A stretch of DNA of 64,000 nucleotides, taken from the NCBI GenBank assembly GCA_902806085.1, contig CADCVH010000102.1, positions 62,001-126,000 of the forward strand. Reading direction: 5' to 3'. Both the position numbers and the translations under genes were made by a program. Source of the DNA: an uncultured Rubrobacteraceae bacterium. GTDB lineage: Bacteria > Actinomycetota > Rubrobacteria > Rubrobacterales > Rubrobacteraceae. The notes under the pieces were generated by a model that saw only the letters and a program-made list of their open reading frames with translations, was not told the origin of the DNA and did not search any database. This document shows positions 1-8,451 of this stretch, one piece after another. Positions within the stretch are counted from its first letter, which is position 1. Each line of letters begins with the position of its first letter.

Positions 1-1
1 G

Positions 2-472
2 CCGCAGTACTCCCTGATCGAGCGCAACGTAGAGTACGAGATCCTGCCCGCCTGCCTGGAGGAGGGCCTCGGCGTGATCCCCTGGAGCCCGCTCGGCGGT
101 GGCTTCCTCTCGGGCAAGTACCGTCGCGGCGAGGCGCCGCCGCGGGGCTCTCGCATCTCCGAAGCCGAGGAATCCATGGAGGAGTACTGGGACCGCCGTG
201 CCACCGAACGCAACTGGGCGGTCCTCGACGTCGTCGGCGAGATAGGCGAGGCCACGGGCAAGTCCTACGCCCAGATCGCCCTGAACTGGCTGCTCCGCCA
301 GCCGGCGGTCACGGCCCCCATCGTCGGGGCGCGCACCCTCGAACAACTCGAGGACAACCTTGGCGCCGCCGGCTGGGAGCTCGACGAGGACCAGGTGGAC
401 AGGATCTCGGAGGCCGGCGCGCCCGAGGACACCTACCCGCACCGCTTTATCCGGAACGCGCAGCGGGTTTAG
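2..472 (+). CDS. Aldo/keto reductase, C-terminal part (5' end outside window)
   Basis: The gene is open from the left edge, so about 156 C-terminal residues are visible. They carry typical aldo/keto reductase features: [10 protein letters not shown] near the start of the visible part, then [15 protein letters not shown], and late in the protein [11 protein letters not shown] followed by PIVGART, the strand and loop that bind the NADPH phosphate in this family. Family members are cytosolic NADPH-dependent reductases of aldehydes and ketones with a TIM-barrel fold. The catalytic Asp/Tyr/Lys/His positions lie upstream of the window, so neither activity nor substrate can be judged. The TAG stop lies inside the first copy of a 17-bp tandem repeat. 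Confidence 0.85.
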   Translation, partial: PQYSLIERNVEYEILPACLEEGLGVIPWSPLGGGFLSGKYRRGEAPPRGSRISEAEESMEEYWDRRATERNWAVLDVVGEIGEATGKSYAQIALNWLLRQPAVTAPIVGARTLEQLEDNLGAAGWELDEDQVDRISEAGAPEDTYPHRFIRNAQRV

Positions 473-521
473 GGGGCCTCCGGTTTTAGGGGGCCTCCGG
501 TTTTAGGGGGCCTCCGGTTTC
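471..521. repeat. 17-bp tandem repeat, three copies
   Basis: Unit agggggcctccggtttt occurs at 471-487, 488-504 and 505-521, the last copy differing at its final base. The first copy overlaps the last two bases of the reductase stop codon. Each unit contains a GGGGGCCTCC core that could pair partly with itself, but no U-tract terminator is evident. Confidence 0.9.
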
Positions 522-560
522 GGGAAGGCGGGGCGGCGGACCGTTTGGTAGGATCGTGGC

Positions 561-920
561 GTGGACCGGTACTCCTTTAGCGTGCGCTTGACTCCCGGGG
601 CGCGGGGGCTTCTGCGTCCGGGCGAGGCGCTGGTGCTGGACTGGCACCGGATGGCGATCTGCTGCGCCGGGGCCGGGGAGATGAGCCTCTACGCGACGGG
701 AGAGGAGGGGGCCCGTCGGCGCAAGGGGCTCGTCCGTATAAAGGGGGACGATCCCGTCTACGCCGCCCGCGCCATCTTTCCCCACCTCGCCGGTCGGGAG
801 GTGACGCTCGACGCCCGAAAGACCTTCGGGCTTCGGCGCTTCACCTCAGATCTGCCGCGCGATTTCGGGCTGCGCGCCGTGATGGGCTACCTGCCCGCGC
901 CCGAGAAGAGGACGGGCTAG
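561..920 (+). CDS. Hypothetical protein, 119 aa
   Basis: The frame begins at GTG 561 with a short AGGA element about 8 bases upstream, and encodes 119 residues. I do not recognise the family. It is basic and moderately hydrophilic, has no signal peptide or membrane segment, and contains a Cys-Cys pair near residue 35 (MAICCAGAGEMSLY). The central part (RKGLVRIKGDDPVYAARAIFPHL) looks like ordinary globular protein sequence, and codon use matches the neighbours. It stands alone between the reductase and the promoter of the MFS gene. Confidence 0.55.
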   Translation: MDRYSFSVRLTPGARGLLRPGEALVLDWHRMAICCAGAGEMSLYATGEEGARRRKGLVRIKGDDPVYAARAIFPHLAGREVTLDARKTFGLRRFTSDLPRDFGLRAVMGYLPAPEKRTG

Positions 921-951
921 CCGGAGGGCCCGGCGTCGCTTGCCGGCCGCG

Positions 952-997
952 CCGCCCATAGGAAAAGGCGATCGCTGCGCCCAAAGCTTCTATGCGG
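952..997. promoter_or_regulatory. Candidate operator: inverted CCGCCCATAG / CTATGCGG
   Basis: CCGCCCATAGGAAAAGGC (952-969) and AAGCTTCTATGCGG (984-997) contain the inverted halves CCGC(C)CATAG and CTATGCGG. They lie just upstream of the TTGACA promoter of the MFS gene. A near-identical half-site, CCGCCATAGGAAGAAGC, occurs on the minus strand at 10112-10128 upstream of the FeS/NrfD operon. Function is inferred only from position and recurrence. Confidence 0.4.
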
Positions 998-1003
998 CCG
1001 TTA

Positions 1004-1032
1004 TTGACACGGCAATATCTCCTGCCTATGAT
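1004..1032 (+). promoter_or_regulatory. Sigma-70-type promoter of the MFS/alcohol dehydrogenase operon
   Basis: A perfect TTGACA (1004-1009) is followed after exactly 17 bases by TATGAT (1027-1032). The start site should be near 1039, giving a leader of about 97 bases before GTG 1136. The -35 box sits in a small inverted repeat, GCCGT-N7-ACGGC (997-1013), which could be a repressor or activator site. Confidence 0.7.
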
Positions 1033-1135
1033 CCTTGGCGGGTGGTGGGATCCGTGGGGTATATAGACACCCTTTCGGTGGACGCGAGCGTCTGCGGGGT
1101 CGCGAGCCGGTTCCGGGCGGGATAGGAGGAGGCCG

Positions 1136-2488
1136 GTGGAGGGTGTCGAGAAGCTCGGCGGCGAGAACATGGGCGAGAGGGTTTCCCCGGCGAGGGTGGC
1201 GCTTGCAAGCTCCATAGGCGCGACCATCGAATGGTACGACTTCTTTATCTACGGCACGGCGGCTGGGCTCGTCTTTCCGGCGCTGTTCTTTACGAACCTG
1301 GACCCGGTCGTCGGGGGCATAGTCGCGTTCGCGACGTTCGCGGTGGGTTATCTGGCCCGTCCTATCGGGAGCGTGATCTTCGGCCACTACGGGGACAAGA
1401 TCGGGCGCAAGACCATGCTGATCCTGACGCTCTTCATCATGGGTGCCGCGACCTTCGCCATAGGCCTCCTGCCTACCTACGGCCAGATCGGCAGCTGGGC
1501 CGCGGTCTTGCTGGTGGCGATGCGCGTCCTGCAGGGCATCGCCGTCGGCGGCGAGTACGGCGGGGCCGTCCTCATGGCGGTCGAGTACGCCCCGGAAGGC
1601 CGGCGGGGCTTCTACGGGAGTTGGCCGCAGGTCGGGGTGCCGGCGGGGCTTTTGCTTGCCTCCGGGATGTTCGGGTTGCTCTCGCTCCTGCCCGAGGAGG
1701 CCTTCCTCACCTGGGGCTGGCGGGTGGCGTTCCTCGCGAGCATCGCGCTGGTCGTGGTCGGGCTGTACATCCGGCTGCAGATACTCGAGACCCCGGCCTT
1801 TACGCGCGTCAGGGAGACGCAGGAGGAGGCGAGGATACCTTTCGTGGAGCTGCTTCGCACCCAGCCGAGGGAGCTTGTCCTCGGGATGGGCGTGCGCTGG
1901 GTCGAGGGGTTGGCGTTCAACGCGTACGGGGTCTTCCTGATCTCCTACGCCGTCAACCAGCTCGAGCTGCCGCAGCTCACCGCCCTTATCGGGGTGACCA
2001 TCGCGGCGGCATTCGGGGTGGTCCTCGTACCGGTCTACGGCGGGCTCTCGGACCGCTTCGGCAGGAAGGCGGTCTACGGCGCCGGAGCGGTTGCCTTCGG
2101 GCTCTTCGCCTTCCCCTCTTTCCTGCTCATAAACACGGGGCAGCGGCTCTGGATGTGGCTCGCCACCGTGGTCGCGCTCGGGATCATCTACCCCGCCATC
2201 TACGCCCCGCTGGCCGCGTTCTGGTCCGAGCTTTTCCACACCCGCATCCGCTACACGGGTGTCGGGGCCGTCTACCAGTTCTCCGGGGTCTTCGCGAGCG
2301 GGCTGACGCCGGTCATCGGCGCCGCGCTCGTGGCGTACTCGGGCGGCTCCCCGTGGCTTTTCGTGGGGTACATGGTCGTGGTGACCCTCATCAGCCTCGC
2401 GGCCCTCTCCCTGGCGCCCGAGACGTACCGCAGGGACATCTACCCGGTGGCCGAGGAACGGCCGGCCCGGCCGGTCGCGAAGAGCTAG
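1136..2488 (+). CDS. MFS transporter, metabolite:H+ symporter (MHS) type
   Basis: A 450-residue inner-membrane carrier of the major facilitator superfamily. The N-terminal motif SIGATIEWYDFFIYG is the hallmark of the metabolite:H+ symporter group (KgtP, ShiA and ProP relatives), which import organic acids, betaines or aromatic acids with protons. The cytoplasmic motif GDKIGRK follows TM2, and GGLSDRFGRKAV appears at the start of the second half; about 12 hydrophobic helices are visible. The GTG start has AGGAGG about 6 bases upstream; an internal ATG at 1169 is an alternative. The alcohol dehydrogenase gene starts 16 bp downstream, so the two are probably one operon importing and oxidising the same substrate. 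The substrate itself is unknown. Confidence 0.85.
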   Translation: MEGVEKLGGENMGERVSPARVALASSIGATIEWYDFFIYGTAAGLVFPALFFTNLDPVVGGIVAFATFAVGYLARPIGSVIFGHYGDKIGRKTMLILTLFIMGAATFAIGLLPTYGQIGSWAAVLLVAMRVLQGIAVGGEYGGAVLMAVEYAPEGRRGFYGSWPQVGVPAGLLLASGMFGLLSLLPEEAFLTWGWRVAFLASIALVVVGLYIRLQILETPAFTRVRETQEEARIPFVELLRTQPRELVLGMGVRWVEGLAFNAYGVFLISYAVNQLELPQLTALIGVTIAAAFGVVLVPVYGGLSDRFGRKAVYGAGAVAFGLFAFPSFLLINTGQRLWMWLATVVALGIIYPAIYAPLAAFWSELFHTRIRYTGVGAVYQFSGVFASGLTPVIGAALVAYSGGSPWLFVGYMVVVTLISLAALSLAPETYRRDIYPVAEERPARPVAKS

Positions 2489-2504
2489 GCGAAAGGACTC
2501 CTTT

Positions 2505-3779
2505 ATGACGGACGCGGGCCGCGAGAGCCGCTTCAAGCTAGAGGCCACCCCCATAACCTTCGGGCCGGGATCTTCCGAGGAGGCCGGCTGGGAACTGAAG
2601 CAACTCGGGGTGAGTCGGGCCCTGATCCTGACGGACCCCGGCGTGGCCCGGTCCGGGATACCGGACAGAATCCGCGGCATCATAGAGGCCGAGGGCATAG
2701 GGTGCGAGGTCTTCGACCGGGTAAAGGTCGAGCCCTCGCTCGCCTCGATGCAGGAGGCGGCGGACTTTGCCGCGGAGGGCGGCTTCGACGGCTTCGTCGG
2801 CGTCGGCGGCGGGTCCAGCCTGGACACGGCGAAGGTGGCGAACCTTATCGCCACGCACCCGGCCCCCGTCATGGACTACATCTTCCCGCCGGTGGGAGCG
2901 GGCCGCAGGCCGCCGTCCCCCCTCAAGCCGTTCCTGGCGGTGCCGACCACGGCCGGGACGGGTTCGGAGGCGACCACCATCGCCGTGATGGACCTGCCGG
3001 ACCTCAGGACCAAGGCCGCCATCTCGCACCGCTTCCTGCGCCCCGACCACGGGATAGTGGACCCCCTGCTCACCTCGTCCATGCCCTCCGACGTTACGGC
3101 CGCCTGCGGCCTCGACGTCGCCTGCCACGCCGTCGAGTCGTTCACCGCCAAACCCTTCCACACGCGCCCGGCACCGGGCTCGCCGGACAAGAGGCCGCCG
3201 TTCCAGGGGGCCAACCCCGTCTCGGACCTCTGGGCCTCGACGGCGCTCGAGTACGCCGGGGAGTACCTGCGGCGGGCCGTGGCCGACGGCGGGGACGTCG
3301 AGGCGCGCGGGCGCATGATGCTAGGTGCCTCCATCGCGGGGATAGGGTTCGGCTCGGCGGGGACCGCGATCCCGCACGCCTGCGCCTACCCCATAGCGAG
3401 CCTCAAGCACGCCTTCCGGTCGCCCGGCTACCCGGAGGAGCCGTTCGTCCCGCACGGGTTCGCCGTCATCGTAACGGCGCCCGCCGCCTTCAGGTTCACC
3501 TACCCCGCCGACCCAGACAAGCACCGCCGCGCCGCCGAGCTGATCGCCGGAAAGCCTTTCCCCGACGCCGACGAAGACACGCTGCCGAACGTCCTGATCT
3601 CGCTGATGAAGGACGTCGGGGCCCCGGGCGGCCTGCTGGAGCTGGGCTACGACGAGGGGGACGTGGAGGGGCTCGTGGAGGGCGCGATCAAGCAGCAGCG
3701 CCAGCTCACCATCGCCCCCAAAGAGGCCGGACGCGACGACCTGGCCGAGATCTTCCGCGGGTCGATGCAAAACTGGTAA
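2505..3779 (+). CDS. Iron-dependent alcohol dehydrogenase, hydroxyacid-oxoacid transhydrogenase type
   Basis: A 424-residue group III (Fe) alcohol dehydrogenase. The nucleotide-binding motif GVGGGSSLDTAK is near residue 100, PTTAGTGSEAT near 150, and the metal ligands lie around LDVACHAVES, PHACAY and PHGFAV. The segment PFQGANPVSDLWA, the AGIGFGSAGTAIPHA region and the C-terminal LAEIFRGSMQ resemble mammalian ADHFE1, which moves a hydride between 4-hydroxybutyrate and 2-oxoglutarate. The closest known role is therefore hydroxyacid-oxoacid transhydrogenase. Since some sulfoacetaldehyde reductases of taurine degraders are also Fe-dependent alcohol dehydrogenases, a sulfonate-related substrate is a second possibility. 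It is co-directional with the MFS gene (16-bp gap) and converges on the SulP gene 22 bp away. Confidence 0.85.
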   Translation: MTDAGRESRFKLEATPITFGPGSSEEAGWELKQLGVSRALILTDPGVARSGIPDRIRGIIEAEGIGCEVFDRVKVEPSLASMQEAADFAAEGGFDGFVGVGGGSSLDTAKVANLIATHPAPVMDYIFPPVGAGRRPPSPLKPFLAVPTTAGTGSEATTIAVMDLPDLRTKAAISHRFLRPDHGIVDPLLTSSMPSDVTAACGLDVACHAVESFTAKPFHTRPAPGSPDKRPPFQGANPVSDLWASTALEYAGEYLRRAVADGGDVEARGRMMLGASIAGIGFGSAGTAIPHACAYPIASLKHAFRSPGYPEEPFVPHGFAVIVTAPAAFRFTYPADPDKHRRAAELIAGKPFPDADEDTLPNVLISLMKDVGAPGGLLELGYDEGDVEGLVEGAIKQQRQLTIAPKEAGRDDLAEIFRGSMQNW

Positions 3780-3801
3780 GGATGCCCTCGGGCGCCGGGC
3801 C

Positions 3802-5526
3802 TCAAGAAGGCTGGAGGGGTTCGGCCGGTTCGCTTCTTGGCGGGCGCCGTTCGAGGAGGCCTATGTCGCGTAGCGCGTCCCGCGTGGTGGGGTAGAGGAG
3901 GTCGCCGAACTTGTCGGGCCAGCCGGCGCTCTCCAGGCGTTCGCGGACCTGCAGCTTTGCGTGGGTGAGTACGACGCGTATGCCGTCGGAGCGGTAGCCG
4001 GAGACGAGGCTTTCGAGGCCTTCTACGGCGGTGACGTCTATGCCGTTCACGCCGCGGCAGTCGATGACGATCCAGCGCAGGCGGGGACGGTCGGCCACCG
4101 CCTCTATCAGCCACTCCTCTAGAAAGGGCACGTTGGCGTAGTAGAGCCTGGCGTCGAACCGGACGATGATGGCCTCGGGGTAGGTCCGGGCCTCGGAATA
4201 GCTTCTCAGGCCCAAAAAGGCGTTCTTGCGCGGCACGTAGCCGAGTTCGGTCACCTCAGGGTAGGCCGTGCGCCGCACGAAGGCGAGGAGGGCGAAGAGG
4301 GAGCCCGCGATGATGCCCTCCTCCACGCCCACGAGCAGCGTCAAGGCGAAGGTGAGCAGCATGGCGTAGCCGTCGGTCCGGCTCACGCCGAAGACGCGTC
4401 TGGCCTCCCCGAAGTCGAGCAGCCCGTACACGGCGACCACCACGATGGCGGCGAGCGCTGCGTCCGGCAGGTAGTAGAAGAGGGGCGTCAGGAAGAGGAG
4501 GGTCAGCAGGATCCCCGCCGCCGAGACGACAGAAGCCATCTGCGTCCTCGCCCCCGACTGGTACTGGACGGCGGTCCGCGAGAACGACCCCGCGACCGGC
4601 ATACCGGACAAGAAGCCTGCGCAGACGTTGGCGAGGCCGAGCGCCCGGAGCTCCGCGTCGGAGTCGATCTTGTACTTCTCCCTGGCGGCTACCGCCCGCG
4701 CCACGGAGATCGACTCCACGAACCCCACGAGGGCCACCGCCACCGCCGCCGGCGCCAGCGCCCGGAGGGCCCCCGGGTCGAGGGGCGGCACCGAGAACCC
4801 CGGCAGCCCGCCCGGCACCCCGCCCACGACCTCAACGCCCCGACCGTCGAGGCCTAGCCCGTAAACGGCGACGGCGCACCCGGCCGCCACCAGGAGGGAG
4901 CCGGGCAGCCGCGGGAACTTCTTCGCGAGAAGGACGAGCGCCACGACGCCCGTCGCCCCGATCGCCAGCGCGAAGGGGTTCGTCTCCCCGACGCTGCCCG
5001 AGAGCTCGGCCACGGTGCCAAGAGGGGACTCCTCGCCTGAGACCGGGATGCCGAGAAAGCTCCCGGCCTGCGCGAGCACGATGATGATCGCCGAGGCGTA
5101 CACGAAGCCGCTGAGAACCGGCCGCGGGATAAAGTTGGTGACGAACCCCATCCGCAGGAGCCCTAGGGCCAACTGCAGCGCGCCCGCCATGAGGGCGAGC
5201 AGCAGGGCGTAGGCAATGTACTCGCCGGACCCCGGCTCCGCGACAGCCGAGACCCCGGTAAAGGTGAGGAGCGCCATCAACGCCGGTGGGCCGACCGGCA
5301 TGTGCCGGGAGGTGCCGAACAGCGCGTAGACGACGGCCGGCCCGGTCGAGGCGTAGAGGCCGTGGACGGGCGGCAGGCCCGCGAGCACGGCGTACGCCAT
5401 GCCCTGCGGCACCAGCACGACCACCACCGCCAGCCCCGCCGAGAGGTCCCTGCGCAGGTCCTCCCGCCTGTAGGCCCCGAGCCAGCCGTAGGCCGGGACG
5501 AGCGCCTCCAGGGACCAGTGGTTCAA
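3802..5526 (-). CDS. SulP-family anion permease with STAS domain (probable sulfate transport)
   Basis: A 574-residue membrane protein of the SLC26/SulP family. The N-terminal signature VPQGMAYAVLAGLPPVHGLYAS and MPVGPPALMAL are followed by about 10-12 hydrophobic segments to residue 415. A cytosolic STAS domain follows (about 440-555, including IDCRGVNGIDVTAVEGLESL). Family members exchange or symport sulfate, bicarbonate or other anions. It is the last gene of a three-gene minus-strand operon, 16 bp after the molybdoenzyme. In that context export of the sulfate made from sulfite is the likeliest role, though direction cannot be read from sequence. Confidence 0.85.
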   Translation of the reverse strand: MNHWSLEALVPAYGWLGAYRREDLRRDLSAGLAVVVVLVPQGMAYAVLAGLPPVHGLYASTGPAVVYALFGTSRHMPVGPPALMALLTFTGVSAVAEPGSGEYIAYALLLALMAGALQLALGLLRMGFVTNFIPRPVLSGFVYASAIIIVLAQAGSFLGIPVSGEESPLGTVAELSGSVGETNPFALAIGATGVVALVLLAKKFPRLPGSLLVAAGCAVAVYGLGLDGRGVEVVGGVPGGLPGFSVPPLDPGALRALAPAAVAVALVGFVESISVARAVAAREKYKIDSDAELRALGLANVCAGFLSGMPVAGSFSRTAVQYQSGARTQMASVVSAAGILLTLLFLTPLFYYLPDAALAAIVVVAVYGLLDFGEARRVFGVSRTDGYAMLLTFALTLLVGVEEGIIAGSLFALLAFVRRTAYPEVTELGYVPRKNAFLGLRSYSEARTYPEAIIVRFDARLYYANVPFLEEWLIEAVADRPRLRWIVIDCRGVNGIDVTAVEGLESLVSGYRSDGIRVVLTHAKLQVRERLESAGWPDKFGDLLYPTTRDALRDIGLLERRPPRSEPAEPLQPS

Positions 5527-5542
5527 CGGCGTCCCGCCGTCC

Positions 5543-8437
5543 CTAGCCCCCGCCCTCGTAAAACGCCTCTCGGGCTGGCCTGTATGGCCTGTCGAACACC
5601 TCCGGGCGGCGGAGGCCGTCCTCCCGCGGGCCGGGGCGGGTCATGGCGAGCCAGCGGCGGTAGACCTCGCGGCTCTTGGCCGTGTCCACGAAGACGTCGC
5701 CGTAGCGGTCCTCCGGCCTCGCGGTCTCCACGTAGACGGCGTTGTGCCAGCAGTGCATCCCGCTTATGGGGTCGGGGTGGACGGGGAAGGTGAGGTTCTG
5801 GTGGACCCCTCCGTCGCTCCAGAAGATGCGGCTCGTGTCGGGGTCCGCGCTCTCGTAGGGGCCGGGGGCCTCGAGCTGGCGCAGGCGCCAGCCGCGCCCG
5901 TCGCGGCTGATGTCCACGAGGGAGTTGGTCCAGCGGTCGGCGCCGTCCTGCCGGCGGCGCCAGCGGCCGAGGTGGTGGGAGCAGGCGACGACGCCGGGAG
6001 CTATCGCTTCCGTCACCCAGGCATGGTTGACGGAGAAGCCGATCTCGGTCGTCACCCGCACGAGGTCGCCGGTCTCGATGCCCCGCCCTCTCGCGTCTTT
6101 CGGGTGGATCCACAAGGGGTTCTTGTTGGAGATCTCGTTAAGCCACTTGGAGTTGCCGGTCCTGGTGTGGATGAGGGTCGGCAACCGGAAGGTGGCGTTC
6201 AGGACGAGCTGCCCCTCTTCCAAATTCTCCGGGTGGACGTGGCTCTTTATGTAACCCGGCGCCGCGTGCTCGGGCCAGCCCCACGCGTCCATCGTGGGCG
6301 ACCAGATCTCCAGCTTGCCCGAGAGCGTCGGGAAACCCTCCCGCGCCTCCCCCCCAACCTCGACGCCGACGTGGGGCACGAGCCGGTTTGCCCGGATGAC
6401 GCCCCCCGTCCGGCTCTCTTCCGTGGTGACGGTGCCGTCGGCTTCGACCCTGCTCCCTTCGAGCTCCGCATCGGAGAGCTCCCTCATGTTCCGCTCGTAG
6501 ACCTCGTTCTGAACCTCGAAGGCGGCGTACTTTCGCATGTATTCGAGGGGCGTGAGGCCCTCCTCGGCGGCCTTTTCGGGGAGGCCGGGGACGGCGTTCT
6601 CGAAGAGCCAGCGGTAGTACTCCTCGACCGTAAGCTTCTCGCCCGGATGGTAGGGGCTCTCGAAGTGGCGCCGGATGCCCATCTCCCCGTCCGGGTCGAT
6701 GTGCCAGGAGAGGTCGATCCAGAACTCGTCGTCCTCCCACACCTCGCCCGGGTTGACCTCGTGGGTGCGCTCTACCGTCTCGCCCCGTCGCCGCGCCGCC
6801 TCCCGCAGGACGGGCTGGCGGAAGGAGAGCCACTTGCCCGAATGGGTCTCCTGGCTCATCAGGTCGTGGCGCTCGGGACCGTGGCCCAAAGGGAGCACGT
6901 AGTCCGCGAAGTACGCCGTCTCGCTCCAGGTCGGCGTGAGCGCCACGTGGCAGCCGATGGCCTCCTCGTCCTGGAGCGCCTCCATCCAGGCGAAGCCGTC
7001 CGGGAAGGTCCACACCGGGTTGAGGACGCGGCTGAAGTAGACGTCGAGCTTGCCCCTGCCCTCCATGAGGAAGTACGGAAGCAGTATGCTCATCTCGTAC
7101 TGGGCGAGCGGGTACTCGTCTGGGTAGAGGAGCCCGCTCCACACGTCCTGGGGGGGCGCCTCTTCCCAGTATGTGGGGAGCCACTTGTTCCACCCGTTCG
7201 GGCTCGTGCCGCCCTTGCGCCCCCAGCTTCCGGTCAAGACGTTCAGGAAGACCAAACAGCGCGAGACCTGCCAGCCGCCCAGGTTCCCCGCGGCGGCCGC
7301 CCGCCAGTTGTGCGCCGCCACCGCGGGGCCGGCCGCCCCGATGGTCCGCGCGGCCTCGACGATCCTCTCCGCCGGGACCCCGCTCTCCTCTTCCGCGTAC
7401 TCGAGCGTGTAGCCGGCGTAGTCCTCCTTCAGCGCCCCGACGAACGCCTCGAAGGAGCCTTTCGGGTCGTCCGGGTGCAGGTGCTCCAGGTACTGTTGCC
7501 AGTTCGTCCAGTCGCGCAGGAAGTCCCCGTCGAAGAGGTTTTCGTCCAGGATCACCTTCGCCATCGCGAGCAGGACGGCGGGTTCGGAGCCGGGGCGGGT
7601 GGGGAGCCAGTGGTCGGCCATGGCGGCGGAGTTGGAGAGCCGTGGGTCCATGACGATGAGCTTGGCGCCCTTCATCTTGCCCTCGATGATCCTCTGGGCG
7701 TGCGGGTTGAAGTAGTGGCCGCTCTCCAGGTGGGCGCTTATGAGGACTATGGCCTTGGCGTTGGCGTAGTCCGGCGAGGGCCGGTCGAAGCCGCCCCAGA
7801 GCTGGTAGCCGAACCTGCCGCCGCTTGAGCAGACGTTCGTGTGGGAGTTGTGGGCGTCGACACCCCAGGCGCGGAAGATCCTCTCCATGTGCTGGTGCTC
7901 GTGCCCGGGCCTGCCTACGTGGTACATGACCCCGTCCCTGCGGTCCTCGGATATGGCCTTGCGTATCCGGCCGCCGATGTCCGCGAGCGCCTCCTCCCAG
8001 GAGACGCGCTCCCACCGGCCGCTCCCGCGCGGGCCCGCGCGCTTTTGCGGGTAGAGGATGCGTTCCGGGTCCTTTACCTGGTTGATGGTGGCAGGACCCT
8101 TGGCGCAGTTGCGCCCGCGGCTGCCGGGGTGCAAAGGGTGGCCCTCGAACTTGCGGATCTCGCCGTTCTCTTTGTCCACGTAGGAGAGCAGGCCGCAGGC
8201 CGCCTCGCAGTTGAAGCAGACGGTTGGCACGATCTGGTAGCTCTTCTTCTCTTTGCGCGTCCAGCCCCGCGCCTCGTACTCGGTCCAGTCGTCCCACCGC
8301 TCCGGGGGCGGGAAGTCCACCAGCCCGGAGCCGGGGACAAGCCGATCCGGCCGGTCCTCCGGTTTGTCCACGCCGGCGAGGAGGCCAAGCCTCGTCGCCG
8401 CCCTCTCCACGAACGACCTCTCGGGCTCTTTGCGCAT
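5543..8437 (-). CDS. Molybdopterin oxidoreductase catalytic subunit (candidate SoeA-like sulfite dehydrogenase)
   Basis: A 964-residue protein of the DMSO-reductase superfamily. A [4Fe-4S] motif, CFNCEAAC plus a Cys in GRNCAKG, lies at about residues 74-115. The likely molybdenum ligand is the Cys in TNVCSSGGRFG near residue 205, and a C-terminal molydopterin dinucleotide-binding domain includes THTRTGNSKW-like elements and PLWIHPKDA. No twin-arginine signal is present, so it should act in the cytoplasm. Next to an FeS/NrfD partner (14 bp upstream), the arrangement is that of SoeABC, PsrABC or PhsABC. The neighbouring xsc and tpa genes generate sulfite in the cytoplasm, which makes a SoeA-type sulfite:quinone oxidoreductase the best guess. 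Thiosulfate or polysulfide reductase is the alternative. Confidence 0.8.
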   Translation of the reverse strand: MRKEPERSFVERAATRLGLLAGVDKPEDRPDRLVPGSGLVDFPPPERWDDWTEYEARGWTRKEKKSYQIVPTVCFNCEAACGLLSYVDKENGEIRKFEGHPLHPGSRGRNCAKGPATINQVKDPERILYPQKRAGPRGSGRWERVSWEEALADIGGRIRKAISEDRRDGVMYHVGRPGHEHQHMERIFRAWGVDAHNSHTNVCSSGGRFGYQLWGGFDRPSPDYANAKAIVLISAHLESGHYFNPHAQRIIEGKMKGAKLIVMDPRLSNSAAMADHWLPTRPGSEPAVLLAMAKVILDENLFDGDFLRDWTNWQQYLEHLHPDDPKGSFEAFVGALKEDYAGYTLEYAEEESGVPAERIVEAARTIGAAGPAVAAHNWRAAAAGNLGGWQVSRCLVFLNVLTGSWGRKGGTSPNGWNKWLPTYWEEAPPQDVWSGLLYPDEYPLAQYEMSILLPYFLMEGRGKLDVYFSRVLNPVWTFPDGFAWMEALQDEEAIGCHVALTPTWSETAYFADYVLPLGHGPERHDLMSQETHSGKWLSFRQPVLREAARRRGETVERTHEVNPGEVWEDDEFWIDLSWHIDPDGEMGIRRHFESPYHPGEKLTVEEYYRWLFENAVPGLPEKAAEEGLTPLEYMRKYAAFEVQNEVYERNMRELSDAELEGSRVEADGTVTTEESRTGGVIRANRLVPHVGVEVGGEAREGFPTLSGKLEIWSPTMDAWGWPEHAAPGYIKSHVHPENLEEGQLVLNATFRLPTLIHTRTGNSKWLNEISNKNPLWIHPKDARGRGIETGDLVRVTTEIGFSVNHAWVTEAIAPGVVACSHHLGRWRRRQDGADRWTNSLVDISRDGRGWRLRQLEAPGPYESADPDTSRIFWSDGGVHQNLTFPVHPDPISGMHCWHNAVYVETARPEDRYGDVFVDTAKSREVYRRWLAMTRPGPREDGLRRPEVFDRPYRPAREAFYEGGG

Positions 8438-8451
8438 CTTGACCTTTCCTT

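Noticed and set aside
5744-7828. Long open frame antisense to the molybdoenzyme gene
   Set aside because: A shadow of GC-rich coding DNA with low-complexity composition; the minus gene has clear family motifs.
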